Part shown: positions 39,488 to 49,441 of the stretch, piece by piece | Numbering within the stretch: the stretch's first letter is position 1 | How the letters are laid out: each line of letters begins with the position of its first letter | Origin: Rothia sp. SD9660Na | Lineage (GTDB): Bacteria; Actinomycetota; Actinomycetes; Actinomycetales; Micrococcaceae | Direction of reading: 5' to 3' | Length of the DNA stretch: 64,000 nt | Assembly: GCF_030064065.1 (NCBI RefSeq) | Contig: NZ_CP125946.1 | Location: 2,170,001-2,234,000, forward strand | The notes under the pieces: generated by a model | Seen by the model: the letters and a program-made list of their open reading frames with translations, nothing else | Database searches by the model: none | What the model was told of the DNA's origin: nothing | Made by a program: the position numbers and the translations under genes

Positions 39488-41464
39488 ATGACTAACTCAG
39501 GTATCGACACTAGCTTCCTTGATCCCGCCACCAACCCCGCTGACGACTTCTTCCGCCACGTCAACGGCACCTGGTACGATTCCCACAAGATCCCCGCCGA
39601 CCGCTCCCGCGACGGCGGCATGTACTTCCTGCGTGACGCCGCCGAGGAACACGTGCGCGAAATCGTCGAGAAGTTCGCCGCCGAGCAGCCGTCGTCACGC
39701 ATTGGTGCCCTCTACTCCTCCTTCATGAACACCGAGAAAATTGAGGCGGACGCCGCCGCCCCGCTGCACGCCGAGGCGCAGCCGGTGCTGGACGCGGCTA
39801 CCCCCGATGACTTTGTGCAGGTTATGGCAGAGCTTGACCGCCAGGGCCACGGTGGCCCCTTTGGCTGGTACACCAGCATCGACGCGAAGAACCCCGAAAA
39901 GTACGTGCTCTACCTGGTGCAGACCGGCCTGGGTCTGCCCGATGAGTCCTACTACCGCGACGAGAAGTACGCCGAACTGCGCGAGGCCTACGTCGCCCAC
40001 ATTGAGCGCATGTTTGAGCTGACCGGCCTGGCCGAGAACTTCGGTCTTGAACCGGCGGACGCCGCCCGCGCTGTCTTTGCCCACGAGACCGAAATTGCCT
40101 CCCACCACTGGGATAACGTGCGCACCCGCGACGCCGATGCCCGCTATAACCCGGTCGATGCCGCCAAGCTGGACGAGAAGTTCCCCGGCTTCCCCTTCAC
40201 CACCTGGCTGGCAGGCATGGGCATTTCTATCGAGAAGGCCGGCACCGTTGTGGTCAACCAGCCCTCCTATTTTGAGGCAGCCGCCCAGATGTGGGCCACC
40301 GCTCCCCTCTTCATCTGGAAGCTCTGGTACATCTGGCACATGGCCCACTCCCGCGCCCCCTACCTCAACCAAGCCATCGTTGAAGAGAACTTTGACTTCT
40401 ACGGCCGCACCCTCTCAGGCTCCGAAGAGCTGCGTGACCGCTGGAAGCGCGGCGTCGGCCTGGTCGAAAACTCCCTGGGCGAAGAACTGGGTAAGGAGTA
40501 CGTGGCGATTCACTTCCCGCCCACCCACAAGGCCAAGATGATGGAACTGGTAGACGACCTGCTCGAAGCCTACCGCCGCTCCATCACCGACCTAGACTGG
40601 ATGACCAACGAGACCCGCACCCGCGCCCTCGAGAAGCTCAGCAAGTTCGTCACCAAGATCGGCTACCCCGACAAGTGGCGCGACTACTCCGCCCTCGAAC
40701 TCACCGATGACCTCTTCGAGAACCTGCGCCGCTCGGGCGTCTTTGAGCACGAGTTCCAGGTCGCCCGCATCAACGAGCCCGTTGACAAGACCGAGTGGCT
40801 CATGACCCCGCAGACCGTCAACGCCTACTACATGCCCCCGGCCAACGAAATCGTCTTCCCCGCCGCAATTCTGCAGGCCCCCTACTTCGACGTGGACGCG
40901 GACGCCGCCGTCAACTACGGTGCCATCGGCGGCGTCATTGGCCACGAGATCGGCCACGGTTTTGACGACCAGGGCTCCAAGTACGACGGTACCGGTGCGC
41001 TTAATAACTGGTGGACGGACGCCGACCGCGAAGAATTCACCGCCCGCACCAAGGCACTAGTGGAGCAGTACAACGGCTACACCCCCACCGGTCTAGACCC
41101 CGAAAAGTTCACCGTCAACGGCGAGCTGACACTGGGCGAAAACATCGGCGACCTGGGCGGCCTTTCCATCGCGCTCAAGGCCTACCAGATTTACCTGGAA
41201 CGCCAGGGCCTCACCCTTGAGACCGCCCCCGTCATCGACGGCCTGACCGCCACCCAGCGCGTCTTTATCTCCTGGGCCCAGGGCTGGCGCATGAAGACCC
41301 GCCCGCAGACCGCCGAAATGTTCCTGGCAATCGACCCGCACTCCCCCGAGGAGTTCCGCGTCAACGGCGTGGTTCGCAACATCGACGAGTTCTACACCGC
41401 CTTTGCTGTGCAGCCCGAGAACGCCCTCTACCTGGCGCCGGAGGAGCGCGTGCGTATCTGGTAG
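39488..41464 (+). CDS. pepO: M13-family zinc metallopeptidase (neprilysin-like)
   Basis: 658 residues, full family length, no signal peptide. The zinc site is HEIGH (residues 486-490) in GAIGGVIGHEIGHGFDDQGSKYD, with the third ligand Glu in the ENIGDLGGL motif. NAYYMPPANEIVFPAAILQAPYF before the zinc site binds substrate. The C-terminus ends in VRIW, typical of M13 peptidases. PepO-like enzymes cut oligopeptides up to about 30 residues, in the cytosol when unexported. Several copies of GCGGACGCC encode Ala-Asp-Ala here. A repeat element and then a terminator follow. Confidence 0.95.
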   Translation: MTNSGIDTSFLDPATNPADDFFRHVNGTWYDSHKIPADRSRDGGMYFLRDAAEEHVREIVEKFAAEQPSSRIGALYSSFMNTEKIEADAAAPLHAEAQPVLDAATPDDFVQVMAELDRQGHGGPFGWYTSIDAKNPEKYVLYLVQTGLGLPDESYYRDEKYAELREAYVAHIERMFELTGLAENFGLEPADAARAVFAHETEIASHHWDNVRTRDADARYNPVDAAKLDEKFPGFPFTTWLAGMGISIEKAGTVVVNQPSYFEAAAQMWATAPLFIWKLWYIWHMAHSRAPYLNQAIVEENFDFYGRTLSGSEELRDRWKRGVGLVENSLGEELGKEYVAIHFPPTHKAKMMELVDDLLEAYRRSITDLDWMTNETRTRALEKLSKFVTKIGYPDKWRDYSALELTDDLFENLRRSGVFEHEFQVARINEPVDKTEWLMTPQTVNAYYMPPANEIVFPAAILQAPYFDVDADAAVNYGAIGGVIGHEIGHGFDDQGSKYDGTGALNNWWTDADREEFTARTKALVEQYNGYTPTGLDPEKFTVNGELTLGENIGDLGGLSIALKAYQIYLERQGLTLETAPVIDGLTATQRVFISWAQGWRMKTRPQTAEMFLAIDPHSPEEFRVNGVVRNIDEFYTAFAVQPENALYLAPEERVRIW

Positions 41465-41470
41465 AAATCT

Positions 41471-41590
41471 AGGGCGCGGAGGCGGACCTGCTGTGAGCCT
41501 GCTGGCTCGGGGCTGGCGTGAATCGTAGCGAGCCCCCCAGGGCGAGCTACGAGAGGGTCGGCAGGCGAAAGCAGGTCCGCTCGCGCCCCT
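41471..41590. repeat. Dispersed structured intergenic element, copy 2 (family B)
   Basis: The ends pair as GCGGACCTGCT / AGCAGGTCCGC with flanking GGGCGCG / CGCGCCC. Inside are GCTGGCTCGG, GCGTGAATCG and CGAGAGGGTCGGC in the same order as in copy 1 (8609-8863). Confidence 0.65.
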
Positions 41591-41633
41591 ACCAGTCGTC
41601 TTCCGGGGAAGGCCCCTGCGCCCCCGCTTAACT

Positions 41634-41670
41634 AAAAGGACGCCGGTGAACTACTCACCGGCATCCTTTT
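41634..41670. terminator. Terminator between convergent genes
   Basis: AAAAGGACGCCGGTG and CACCGGCATCCTTTT pair with one mismatch around a seven-base loop, between the M13 peptidase gene and the next minus-strand gene. Confidence 0.9.
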
Positions 41671-41683
41671 GCGTACCCGAGGG

Positions 41684-42868
41684 CTAGGACATCGCGGGGA
41701 CGTCCCAGAGGTTCAGCACGGTGCCGATACCCTTGCGGACGGCGTTGCGGTAGACCACGGTACCCCAGGCGACGTCCTCAATAGGCATGCCGCCGACGGA
41801 GTAGACGGTGATTTTTTCCTCATTGTCCTCGGGGGCGGGGTGGTTGAGGGCTTCACCCATGTCGCGCAGTTCTTCAGGGGCCATAAGGCCGTTGTGGATG
41901 CGGTCGTTGAACTTGCAGCCGATGATGGAGACGTAGTTGTGGGACTTGCCGGGTTCGGTTTCTTCTGCCCAGGCGTCGTACATACCGGCGTTGTCAACGA
42001 GTTTACGCACGTCGTCGGCGAACATACCCTCGTCCAGGTTGCAGGCGGCGGGCATGGCGAAGAAGGCGCCGGGCTTGACCCATTCGCGGCGGACGGTGGG
42101 GTAGGTTTCGGGGTCGCCCACGTGGATTGAGGTGCAGAAAGTGACGATGTCTGAGTCGCGCACGACCTCTTCGAGTTCTTCAACGGCGATGACGTTCATG
42201 CCGGGGTAGGTTTCTTCGGCCCAGCTGATGAAGGTATCGATGCCCTTCTGGGAGCGGCCGAGTACCTTAATGGTGTCGACGGTGGGGCGGGCTTCAATGA
42301 GGGCTGCGACGGTTGCTTTGGCGATGACGCCGGGGCCCAGCAGGCCGAGCACCTTGGCGTTCTTGGGGGCGAAGCGGCGGGCGCCGACGCCAGCGGCGCA
42401 GCCGGTGCGGTAGGCCGAGAGCAGGTTGGCGCTCATGTAGGCCAGGGGGGCGCCGGAGGTTGCGTCGTTGAGGGTGAGCATGAGAATGGAGCGGGGCAAG
42501 CCAATCTCACGGTTGTCGATGTTGGAGGCGTAGGTTTTGACGCCCATGGTGCGGAAGGAGCCGCCCAGGTAGGCGGGCATGGCGACGTAGCGGCGGTCGG
42601 GGCCGTCGGCGGGCATGCCCTCGTGGGCGGGGTTGACGGGGAACTGTACCTTAGCGCCGTGGGATTCGCCGTTGTGGCCTGCCATGCGGTAGTCACCGCG
42701 GGCGTGCAGGGCCAGGGCTTCTTCCATGGCGTCGGTGCAGGCGGCGACGTCTTCTACGCCTGCCGCAATCATGTCGGCTTCTGAGAGGTAGCGGAAGTCG
42801 ATGCGGGGGAGGACGGGGTTGAGTTCGGGGTCAACGGCTGCGTTGAGGTAGGCGTCATGTGAAGTCAA
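41684..42868 (-). CDS. Ornithine-cyclodeaminase-family protein, tyramine oxidase subunit B-like
   Basis: 394 residues from the TTG at 42868, which has GGAG about nine bases upstream; the longer TTG at 42883 has no site. The fold is that of ornithine cyclodeaminase/mu-crystallin: FRYLSEADMIAAGV at the start, GVKTYASNI, ANLLSAYRTGCAAGVGARRFAP, a Rossmann loop KVLGLLGPGVIAKATV (about 176-191), DIVTFCTS and YVSIIGCKFNDRIHNGL. Annotated relatives are called tyramine oxidase subunit B, but the reaction is uncertain and could be an imino-acid reductase or dehydrogenase. No amine-oxidase partner is in the window. Confidence 0.75.
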   Translation of the reverse strand: MTSHDAYLNAAVDPELNPVLPRIDFRYLSEADMIAAGVEDVAACTDAMEEALALHARGDYRMAGHNGESHGAKVQFPVNPAHEGMPADGPDRRYVAMPAYLGGSFRTMGVKTYASNIDNREIGLPRSILMLTLNDATSGAPLAYMSANLLSAYRTGCAAGVGARRFAPKNAKVLGLLGPGVIAKATVAALIEARPTVDTIKVLGRSQKGIDTFISWAEETYPGMNVIAVEELEEVVRDSDIVTFCTSIHVGDPETYPTVRREWVKPGAFFAMPAACNLDEGMFADDVRKLVDNAGMYDAWAEETEPGKSHNYVSIIGCKFNDRIHNGLMAPEELRDMGEALNHPAPEDNEEKITVYSVGGMPIEDVAWGTVVYRNAVRKGIGTVLNLWDVPAMS

Positions 42869-43082
42869 GCGGGGGATCTCCAACTGTGAGTGTTAAAAGT
42901 TCAGACGAATCAACATAACACTTTTAAACGCCGCTGATAAATGAGTTTTTGGGCATACCCAACAGCTGGGGGGCACTATTTTGCGTGCTTCCGCTATAGA
43001 ATCGCTTCATCTGCCAAACAGGTTGGGCAAGAATTCATTTGCTGTTGAGCAAAAAATCAAACCCTTCTCTGACTGGCCTTAG

Positions 43083-43589
43083 CTATTTGAGCACCTTCAG
43101 AACCATAGGATAAGTGAACACTTCGCCGTTATTGGCTTTGACCGCAGCAAGAATGTGCGCAATAAGCAGGGCCACCCAAACCCCGATGAAGATGATCCAG
43201 GTAAATAGACCCGCTATTCCAAAAGTCACGAGAGTAAGTACCCAGGCGGCAATGTTGACCAGCCAGAGGGTGAAGCTGAAATTGAAAGCCCCTGCGGCAG
43301 CCACGCGCACAAACCCGTATCCCGGCTTGTCCTTATAGATAGCCCAGAAAATCAAGGGGCCGATAAAGCTGGCAAAAGATGCGGTCAGCACCAGGCCCAG
43401 CAGACCCGAGAGATGGGCAAATATAGCCATGCTTTTAGCATCAGCAGGAATGACGTTGCCGTAAGCATCGTAGGTAGGGGCGCCAAAACCAGGCTGCTGC
43501 TGAGAGGGCTGGCCTTGCTGCGGGTGCGAAGGGCCATTCTGACCCTGCTGATTGTAGTTACCGTAGGGGTTCGGGTTCTGCTCAGTCAT
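43083..43589 (-). CDS. DUF4870 membrane protein
   Basis: 168 residues from the ATG at 43589. A Gln/Asn/Pro/Gly-rich cytoplasmic head (MTEQNPNPYGNYNQQGQNGP onwards, about 1-50) is followed by a DUF4870 (Tic20-like) membrane domain of three or four helices: SMAIFAHLSGLLGLVLTASFASFIGPLIFW, GAFNFSFTLWLVNIAAWVL and TWIIFIGVWVALLIAHILAAVKANNGE. The function of DUF4870 is unknown. The frame extends 49 codons upstream, but the ATG after AAAGG and the family start argue for 43589. Monocistronic. Confidence 0.85.
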   Translation of the reverse strand: MTEQNPNPYGNYNQQGQNGPSHPQQGQPSQQQPGFGAPTYDAYGNVIPADAKSMAIFAHLSGLLGLVLTASFASFIGPLIFWAIYKDKPGYGFVRVAAAGAFNFSFTLWLVNIAAWVLTLVTFGIAGLFTWIIFIGVWVALLIAHILAAVKANNGEVFTYPMVLKVLK

Positions 43590-43834
43590 GGTGGAGTGCC
43601 TTTGCTTCTTGTGTGGTGTGGTAACTAGCTTATCCGAACGCGCCCTTTTGGGACGGTAAGCACCTTCCATCTCTAGGGATTTAACCTTGAGAAATACAGG
43701 GGTTACCCCCTTACCCATCCAATTAATTTCGTACATATTTTGAGAAACTCTTGACAGAGACCCACCTCACAACGATTAGATAGGAGTGACACTCACCATC
43801 CGTGGGAGTTAATACACACACCCTAAGGAAACCC

Positions 43835-46800
43835 ATGAAGAAGAATCCTATGCGACGGAAAGCCGTACAAGGCAGTGCAGCTGCCCTGCTTGGTCTCGCG
43901 CTTTCCTTGCCCATGGTCGCTCCACCGGCCCAGGCATACGATGTAGACCTCAACCCTTCAACTCAGGCCAACGATGCCACCAGCAAGATTGGGGGCTCCC
44001 TGGCAGAGGCTGAAGGCACAGTTGAGGTCTTCGTTCAGTTCCGAGGAAATGGCGCTTACGAAAGCACCCAGCCCCGCAGTGTCCTTTCTGGCGAAAGCGA
44101 CCCTGTTCAGGCCCAGGCCCAGGTTGAAGCTATCGCCCAGCGTGTAGAATCCCAGACCCAGCAGGTCGCTACCCAGGCTAATGCAGAGGTCATCTACACC
44201 ACCCACAACGTCCTGCGAGGAACCGCTCTGCGCGGTGACGCCGAAGAGCTCCGTGCGCTGGCCCAGCGTAGCGACGTTGTTCGCATCTCCCGCATCGTCC
44301 CCAAGGAACGCACCAACGGCGGTACCGCTATCACCACCGAGGCCCTCAACACCTGGGTACAAACCGGTAAGACCGGTAAGGACGTCACCATCGCCGTCAT
44401 CGACTCCGGTGTGGACTACACCCACGCAGCGTTTGGTGGCCCCGGCACCGTCGAAGCCTACAATGAAGCTAAGGCCTCAACCGATATGCCCGCTGCAGAC
44501 AGCGGCCTCTACGACCCCGAAAAGTTCGTCGGCGGCTACGACCTAGCCGGTGACGACTACCTCGGCTCTAACGCACCGAAGCCCGATAACAACCCCCTTG
44601 ACTGCACCGCCAACGGCCACGGCACCCACGTGGCAGGTAGCGCTGCGGGCTTTGCCGTCAATGCAGATGGCAGCACCTTCCGCGGTGACTACACCAAGCT
44701 CACCCAGGACGATGTTCTGGGCATGAAGATTGGCCCGGGTGCAGCCCCCGAAGCTAAGGTCGTCGGCCTACGTGTCTTCGGCTGTGACGGTAGCACCAAC
44801 CTCACCGGTCAAGCCCTCGACCGCGCCCTCGACCCCAACGGCGATGGCGACTTCTCCGACAAGGCAGACATTGTCAATCTCTCCCTGGGTGCTGACTTCG
44901 GCGCGGTAGATGACCCCGAAAACTACATCATTGACTCCCTCTACCGCCAGGGTGTCCTCTCGGTTATTGCAGCCGGTAACGCCAACAGCTACCAGGGCCA
45001 GGGCGACGCCTACTCAATCCTGGGCACTCCCGGTAACACCATCTCAGCTCTGACCGTAGCTAACTCCATCGGAACCTACGCCTACGCTGACAAGGCCGAG
45101 ATTCTCTCCCCTGCCAATATCGCTGGCCCCGTCCAGGGCGACTACAGCATCAACTTCAACTACGCTGCAGCATCTGAAGACCAGCTCACCGGTGAAGTTG
45201 TCATGGCCCCCGAAAACAACCGCTACGGTTGTGAAGCTTTCCCCGCGGGAACCGACTTCAACGGCAAGTGGGTCTGGATTGACTGGGCCGAAGACCTCGA
45301 AGGTAACTTCCCCTGTGGCTCCACCGTCCGCTTCAACAACATTGAGAAGGCCGGCGGCGCAGGCGTCGTCCTCGCGTCCAAGGTGCTGAAAGAAACCTCA
45401 GGTATCGCCGGCAACTCAACTATCCCCGGCGTCCGCCTGACCGTAGCAGATGCTGAGAAGGCTCTGCCTGCCGCCCAGGCCGGTACCCTGCGTATCAAGC
45501 TGGATTCTGACTGGATCGGCAAGACCGTTTTTGAGACCGGTGCACTTGACACCCTCAACTCATCGAGTGCCCGCGGCCAGTTTAGCGCAAACGGCTTTAC
45601 TAAGCCCGACGTCGCTGCCCCCGGTACCTCCATCAGCTCCGCTGGTGTTGGTTTGGGCTCTGATCCGCTCATCATGACCGGCACCTCAATGTCGTCTCCC
45701 CACGTTGCAGGTATTGCAGCCCTCGTGCTGGAGGCCCACCAGAACTATGGCCCCGCCGAAATCAAGGCTGCTATCATGAACACCGCCACCCACGATCTCG
45801 TCACTGATGAGGGCAACATCTACTCGGTTGAGCGAGTAGGCTCGGGTCGTGTCGATGCCCTAGCTGCGGTCAACACCGACGTTCTGGTCTACAACTCTGA
45901 CCGCCCCGAGCAGGTCTCAACCAGCTTCGGTGCACCCGAAGTACCTGTCGGTGAGTCCGTGACCATCTCCCGCAACGTCACCGTTGAGAACTACTCCGAC
46001 CGTGAGCGTACCTTCAAGGTAGCTCTGGCCGATAGCTCCACCGTTACCGGTGCAACCATCAACGCTCCGAGCACCGTAACCGTTCCGGCGGGAGGCCAGG
46101 CCGAAATCACCCTGACCGCAACCCTTGATGGTTCTCAGCTTGCTAAGGACCGTGATCCTGCAGCTCTTGAAACCCATAAGGAAGTTGCCCGCCAATACCT
46201 GGCTACCGCTTCCTCACGTCTTCTCCTGACCGAGGGCGACACTCAGCTGCGTATCCCCGTTCAGGTAGCTCCCAAGCCCGTTGCCGATATGAAGGTAGCT
46301 AACTCGGCTATCGAGTTCGGCCCCGGCTCAAACGCCACCGAAGTTACTCTCTCCGGTACTGAACTCAACCAGGGTGGCTACCGTTCCGCTATCGGCGCCT
46401 TCCAGTTGGGTGTTGAAAGCCCCCGCATCCCCACCAGCTCTCTGGGTAGCGTCTCATCTCAGGTAGCCGACCTCATGTATGCAGGTGCCAACTCAACTGC
46501 TCCCGTCCTGGAAGCTCAGGGGGAAGACCCCACCACCGGTTACCTCAACATCGGTATCGCGTCTTGGGCCAACTGGGCAACCATCAACCGCACCTGGTTC
46601 TACGAAGTGGACCTCGATGTTAACGGTGACGGCCGTGCTGACTTCTTCGCTATGACAACCCGGATTCCGGGTATCGACCTTCCCGTCGTCAACCTTTACA
46701 AGCAGGTCAATGGTGACTGGACGGTTATCGACTCACAGCCCGTCAACGGCACTTTCGGTGACGTAGATACTAACTTGATGGGGTCCAATACTCTGGTCAT

Positions 46801-47713
46801 GCCCCTTAGCCTAGAAGCTCTGAACCTGACCTCTGATCAGGCTCAGGCTCTGCGTTACAAGATCTACTCAGGCACCTGGTACCACAATGGCAATATCGAA
46901 GGTACCGACTGGGTCAAGTACAACCCCTACGCACCCGCTCTCTACTTCAGCAGCGAGCAGACCGTGGGAACCTCCCTCTTCGTTGACTCACCGGATAATA
47001 CTCTGATTGCCCACCGTGCAGCAGATACCACTGAGACTCGTGCGCTCTTCCTGCACATGCATAACGCCACCGGTGACTTGGCAGGCATCAAGGCTGGTGC
47101 TCGCGGCGATAAGGCTCAGGTTGTAAACGTCAGTGGTCTAAAGACCCCTGTCACTAACAACCCGCGCTTCACCGATGTATCCACCGACCACGTCTTCTAC
47201 AACGAAATCGCGTGGCTGGCTAACCGCGGTATCACCACCGGCTGGTCAGATGGAACCTTCCGCCCCTACGAGCCCGTCAAGCGCGACCAGATGGCAGCCT
47301 TCTTCTACCGCATGGCTGGCTCACCTCAGTACACTCCGCCCGCTGTCTCCCCCTTCTCAGACGTACCAACCGATTACGTCTTCTACAAGGAGATTGCTTG
47401 GATGGCTGAGCAGGGTATCACCACCGGCTGGCCCGATGGCACCTTCCGCCCCTACGATCCGGTCAACCGCGATCAGATGGCAGCCTTCTTCTACCGCATG
47501 GCTGGCTCACCTGAATACACCGTTCCTGCAAACAGCCCCTTCAAGGATCTTTCAGCAAGCGAGCACGTCTTCTACAAGGAGATTGCTTGGATGGCTGAGC
47601 AGGGCATCACCACCGGCTGGCCCGATGGCACCTTCCGCCCCTACGATCCGGTCAACCGCGACCAGATGGCAGCTTTCATCTACCGCTTTGACCAGAAGGT
47701 CCTTAACAAGTAA
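43835..47713 (+). CDS. Cell-wall-anchored subtilisin-like serine protease with PA and SLH domains
   Basis: 1292 residues from the ATG at 43835 (AAGGA upstream). A signal peptide ends at about APPAQA-YDV. A propeptide-like region (about 50-170) precedes the S8 domain: D190 (IAVIDSGVDYTH), H262 (NGHGTHVAGS), S618 (GTSMSSPHVAG). A PA domain is inserted between His and Ser. Beta-sandwich regions follow, then three SLH repeats at about 1105-1292 (VFYNEIAWLANRGITTGWSD and two close copies with DGTFRPY and RDQMAAFFYR). SLH domains hold proteins to pyruvylated wall polymers. Subtilases of Rothia have been linked to gluten degradation, but whether this one does so is unknown. Monocistronic, with a terminator. 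Confidence 0.93.
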   Translation: MKKNPMRRKAVQGSAAALLGLALSLPMVAPPAQAYDVDLNPSTQANDATSKIGGSLAEAEGTVEVFVQFRGNGAYESTQPRSVLSGESDPVQAQAQVEAIAQRVESQTQQVATQANAEVIYTTHNVLRGTALRGDAEELRALAQRSDVVRISRIVPKERTNGGTAITTEALNTWVQTGKTGKDVTIAVIDSGVDYTHAAFGGPGTVEAYNEAKASTDMPAADSGLYDPEKFVGGYDLAGDDYLGSNAPKPDNNPLDCTANGHGTHVAGSAAGFAVNADGSTFRGDYTKLTQDDVLGMKIGPGAAPEAKVVGLRVFGCDGSTNLTGQALDRALDPNGDGDFSDKADIVNLSLGADFGAVDDPENYIIDSLYRQGVLSVIAAGNANSYQGQGDAYSILGTPGNTISALTVANSIGTYAYADKAEILSPANIAGPVQGDYSINFNYAAASEDQLTGEVVMAPENNRYGCEAFPAGTDFNGKWVWIDWAEDLEGNFPCGSTVRFNNIEKAGGAGVVLASKVLKETSGIAGNSTIPGVRLTVADAEKALPAAQAGTLRIKLDSDWIGKTVFETGALDTLNSSSARGQFSANGFTKPDVAAPGTSISSAGVGLGSDPLIMTGTSMSSPHVAGIAALVLEAHQNYGPAEIKAAIMNTATHDLVTDEGNIYSVERVGSGRVDALAAVNTDVLVYNSDRPEQVSTSFGAPEVPVGESVTISRNVTVENYSDRERTFKVALADSSTVTGATINAPSTVTVPAGGQAEITLTATLDGSQLAKDRDPAALETHKEVARQYLATASSRLLLTEGDTQLRIPVQVAPKPVADMKVANSAIEFGPGSNATEVTLSGTELNQGGYRSAIGAFQLGVESPRIPTSSLGSVSSQVADLMYAGANSTAPVLEAQGEDPTTGYLNIGIASWANWATINRTWFYEVDLDVNGDGRADFFAMTTRIPGIDLPVVNLYKQVNGDWTVIDSQPVNGTFGDVDTNLMGSNTLVMPLSLEALNLTSDQAQALRYKIYSGTWYHNGNIEGTDWVKYNPYAPALYFSSEQTVGTSLFVDSPDNTLIAHRAADTTETRALFLHMHNATGDLAGIKAGARGDKAQVVNVSGLKTPVTNNPRFTDVSTDHVFYNEIAWLANRGITTGWSDGTFRPYEPVKRDQMAAFFYRMAGSPQYTPPAVSPFSDVPTDYVFYKEIAWMAEQGITTGWPDGTFRPYDPVNRDQMAAFFYRMAGSPEYTVPANSPFKDLSASEHVFYKEIAWMAEQGITTGWPDGTFRPYDPVNRDQMAAFIYRFDQKVLNK

Positions 47714-47738
47714 TCCGCTTGTGTAAGGAAGGTTAGAA

Positions 47739-47775
47739 GCGCCCCGACCTCTATTACAGAGGTCGGGGCGTCTTT
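47739..47775 (+). terminator. Terminator after the S8 protease gene
   Basis: GCGCCCCGACCTCT-ATTAC-AGAGGTCGGGGCG followed by TCTTTCT. Confidence 0.92.
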
Positions 47776-47807
47776 CTGTCTGTAGGAGCTAGCAGTAGCA
47801 TAGAGTC

Positions 47808-48632
47808 ATGCGCGATTTACAGGCTCACATCATTGAAGAACTGGGCGTGAAGCCCTCCATCGACCCGGCTGAGGAGGTGCGCAAACGCGTCCAGTTCCTG
47901 GTGGACTACCTCAAAGCCACCGGCACCCGCGGCTTTGTTCTGGGCATTTCGGGTGGGCTGGATTCCACCCTGGCCGGACGCCTGTGCCAGCTAGCCGTGG
48001 AGCAGCTAGAGCTTGAGGGCGTCGAGGCTGAGTTTATTGCCGTCCGCCTGCCCTACAAGGTGCAGGCCGATGAGGATGACGCCCAGGCAGCCCTGCGCTT
48101 CATCATGCCCCAGCAGACCGTCACCTACAACATCGCAGAGGCCGTCGATGGCTTCGAATCAGCTTTTGCAACCGCCACCGGCCGCCCTATCGCTGACTTC
48201 AACAAGGGCAACGTGAAGGCCCGTGCCCGTATGATCGCCCAGTATGCCCTGGCAGGTGAGAAGAACCTGCTGGTGGTCGGCACTGATCACGGCGCTGAGG
48301 CTGTCACCGGCTTCTTTACTAAGTTCGGTGACGGCGGGGCGGACGTTATGCCTCTCTTTGGCTTGAATAAGCGCCAAAACCGGGCCCTGCTCAAGGTGCT
48401 GGGCGCTGATACCTGCCTGTGGGAGAAGGTACCCACCGCCGATCTGCTCGACGGCAAGCCCGGTCGTACCGATGAGGACGAGCTGGGGGTTACCTACGAC
48501 CAGATTGATGACTATCTAGAGGGTAAGGACATTGACCCGGTGGCAGCTGAGAACATCGAGGGCAGGTTCCTGCGGTCGCGCCATAAGCGCACCACCCCGG
48601 TCACGATTTTTGATTCTTGGTATAAGCAGTAA
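47808..48632 (+). CDS. nadE: Ammonia-dependent NAD+ synthetase
   Basis: 274 residues, the short form without a glutaminase domain. It amidates deamido-NAD+ with ammonia and ATP, the last step of NAD+ synthesis. The PP-loop is [20 protein letters not shown] (about 44-63), and [40 protein letters not shown] and the C-terminal [14 protein letters not shown] are typical. The stop overlaps the convergent PAP2 gene by 32 bases. It carries one copy of GGGGCGGACG (48336), where GGG and GCG codons interrupt the usual GGC/GCC preference. Confidence 0.97.
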   Translation: MRDLQAHIIEELGVKPSIDPAEEVRKRVQFLVDYLKATGTRGFVLGISGGLDSTLAGRLCQLAVEQLELEGVEAEFIAVRLPYKVQADEDDAQAALRFIMPQQTVTYNIAEAVDGFESAFATATGRPIADFNKGNVKARARMIAQYALAGEKNLLVVGTDHGAEAVTGFFTKFGDGGADVMPLFGLNKRQNRALLKVLGADTCLWEKVPTADLLDGKPGRTDEDELGVTYDQIDDYLEGKDIDPVAAENIEGRFLRSRHKRTTPVTIFDSWYKQ

Positions 48633-49338
48633 TCAGAACTAGATGGACCAGGCAGGCGATTGCCAGGCCCAGCGCTAAGCCGCCGACCACGTCGGTAACC
48701 CAGTGCACCCCCACATAGATACGGGAAAACCCGATGGTCACCGCGAGCGCGCCGAGCCCTACTCCCAGGGCGCGGCGTCCTTGCTGGGTCAGGGCCGGGT
48801 AAGCAGTGAGAAAAAGCGCAGCGCAGAAGGCAGCGGTGCTGGTGGAATGACCCGAGGGGAAGGAAAAAGTTAACTCCTCCACCAGGCGGTGTGTAAGGGA
48901 GGGGCGAGGTCGGTCAATCAGATTTTTGAGGACTGTGACGACCAAGGGGGTCAGGACCATGGTGGCACCCAGGCCGATGAGGGGCCAGGCAGAGCCGTAG
49001 CGCCAGATGAAAACCCCCAGGGCCACCAGCACATAGATTGTCATGGGCAGGGTATTGAAGGCCTGGGTGAGCACCGAGAAAAAGGTATCGAGCGCGGTAG
49101 TGCGCCAGGTCAGCGACGCCTGCCAGATGGCATCGTCGATAGGGTTCGTGAGGGCCTGTGCATTGACCAGCCACATCGACACAAACACCAGTAGACCCGC
49201 TAGGCTAGTGCGGGCTAGGTAGGGGCCTAGTCCCGCCAGCGCGCTGAGGGCAGGAAGGCGGGCGGGGGCGTCCTTGTGCTCAGCGGACGGACGGACGCGC
49301 ACCCCACCTGGGCGGGGCGATTCGGGGGTGTGGTTCAC
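48601..49338 (-). CDS. PAP2-family phosphatase
   Basis: 245 residues from a GTG at 49338 with GAGAGG six bases upstream (a longer frame from 49362 lacks a site). Six membrane helices. The acid-phosphatase signature is complete: KNLIDRPRP (KxxxxxxRP), [10 protein letters not shown] (PSGH) and [16 protein letters not shown] (SRxxxxxHxxxD). Such proteins dephosphorylate undecaprenyl diphosphate or phosphatidate on the outer face of the membrane. Bacitracin-resistance UppP activity is possible but unproven. It overlaps nadE at the 3' end. Confidence 0.92.
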   Translation of the reverse strand: MNHTPESPRPGGVRVRPSAEHKDAPARLPALSALAGLGPYLARTSLAGLLVFVSMWLVNAQALTNPIDDAIWQASLTWRTTALDTFFSVLTQAFNTLPMTIYVLVALGVFIWRYGSAWPLIGLGATMVLTPLVVTVLKNLIDRPRPSLTHRLVEELTFSFPSGHSTSTAAFCAALFLTAYPALTQQGRRALGVGLGALAVTIGFSRIYVGVHWVTDVVGGLALGLAIACLVHLVLITAYTKNQKS

Positions 49339-49441
49339 GGTTACCTCTCTTGACGGGAGCACCCTCTAGGATACCGGCTCGCCCCGGGCCCTCCCGCCTA
49401 GCTACCTGCCTGCTAGAGAGCCAGGCGTGTAAGCTGGTTCT

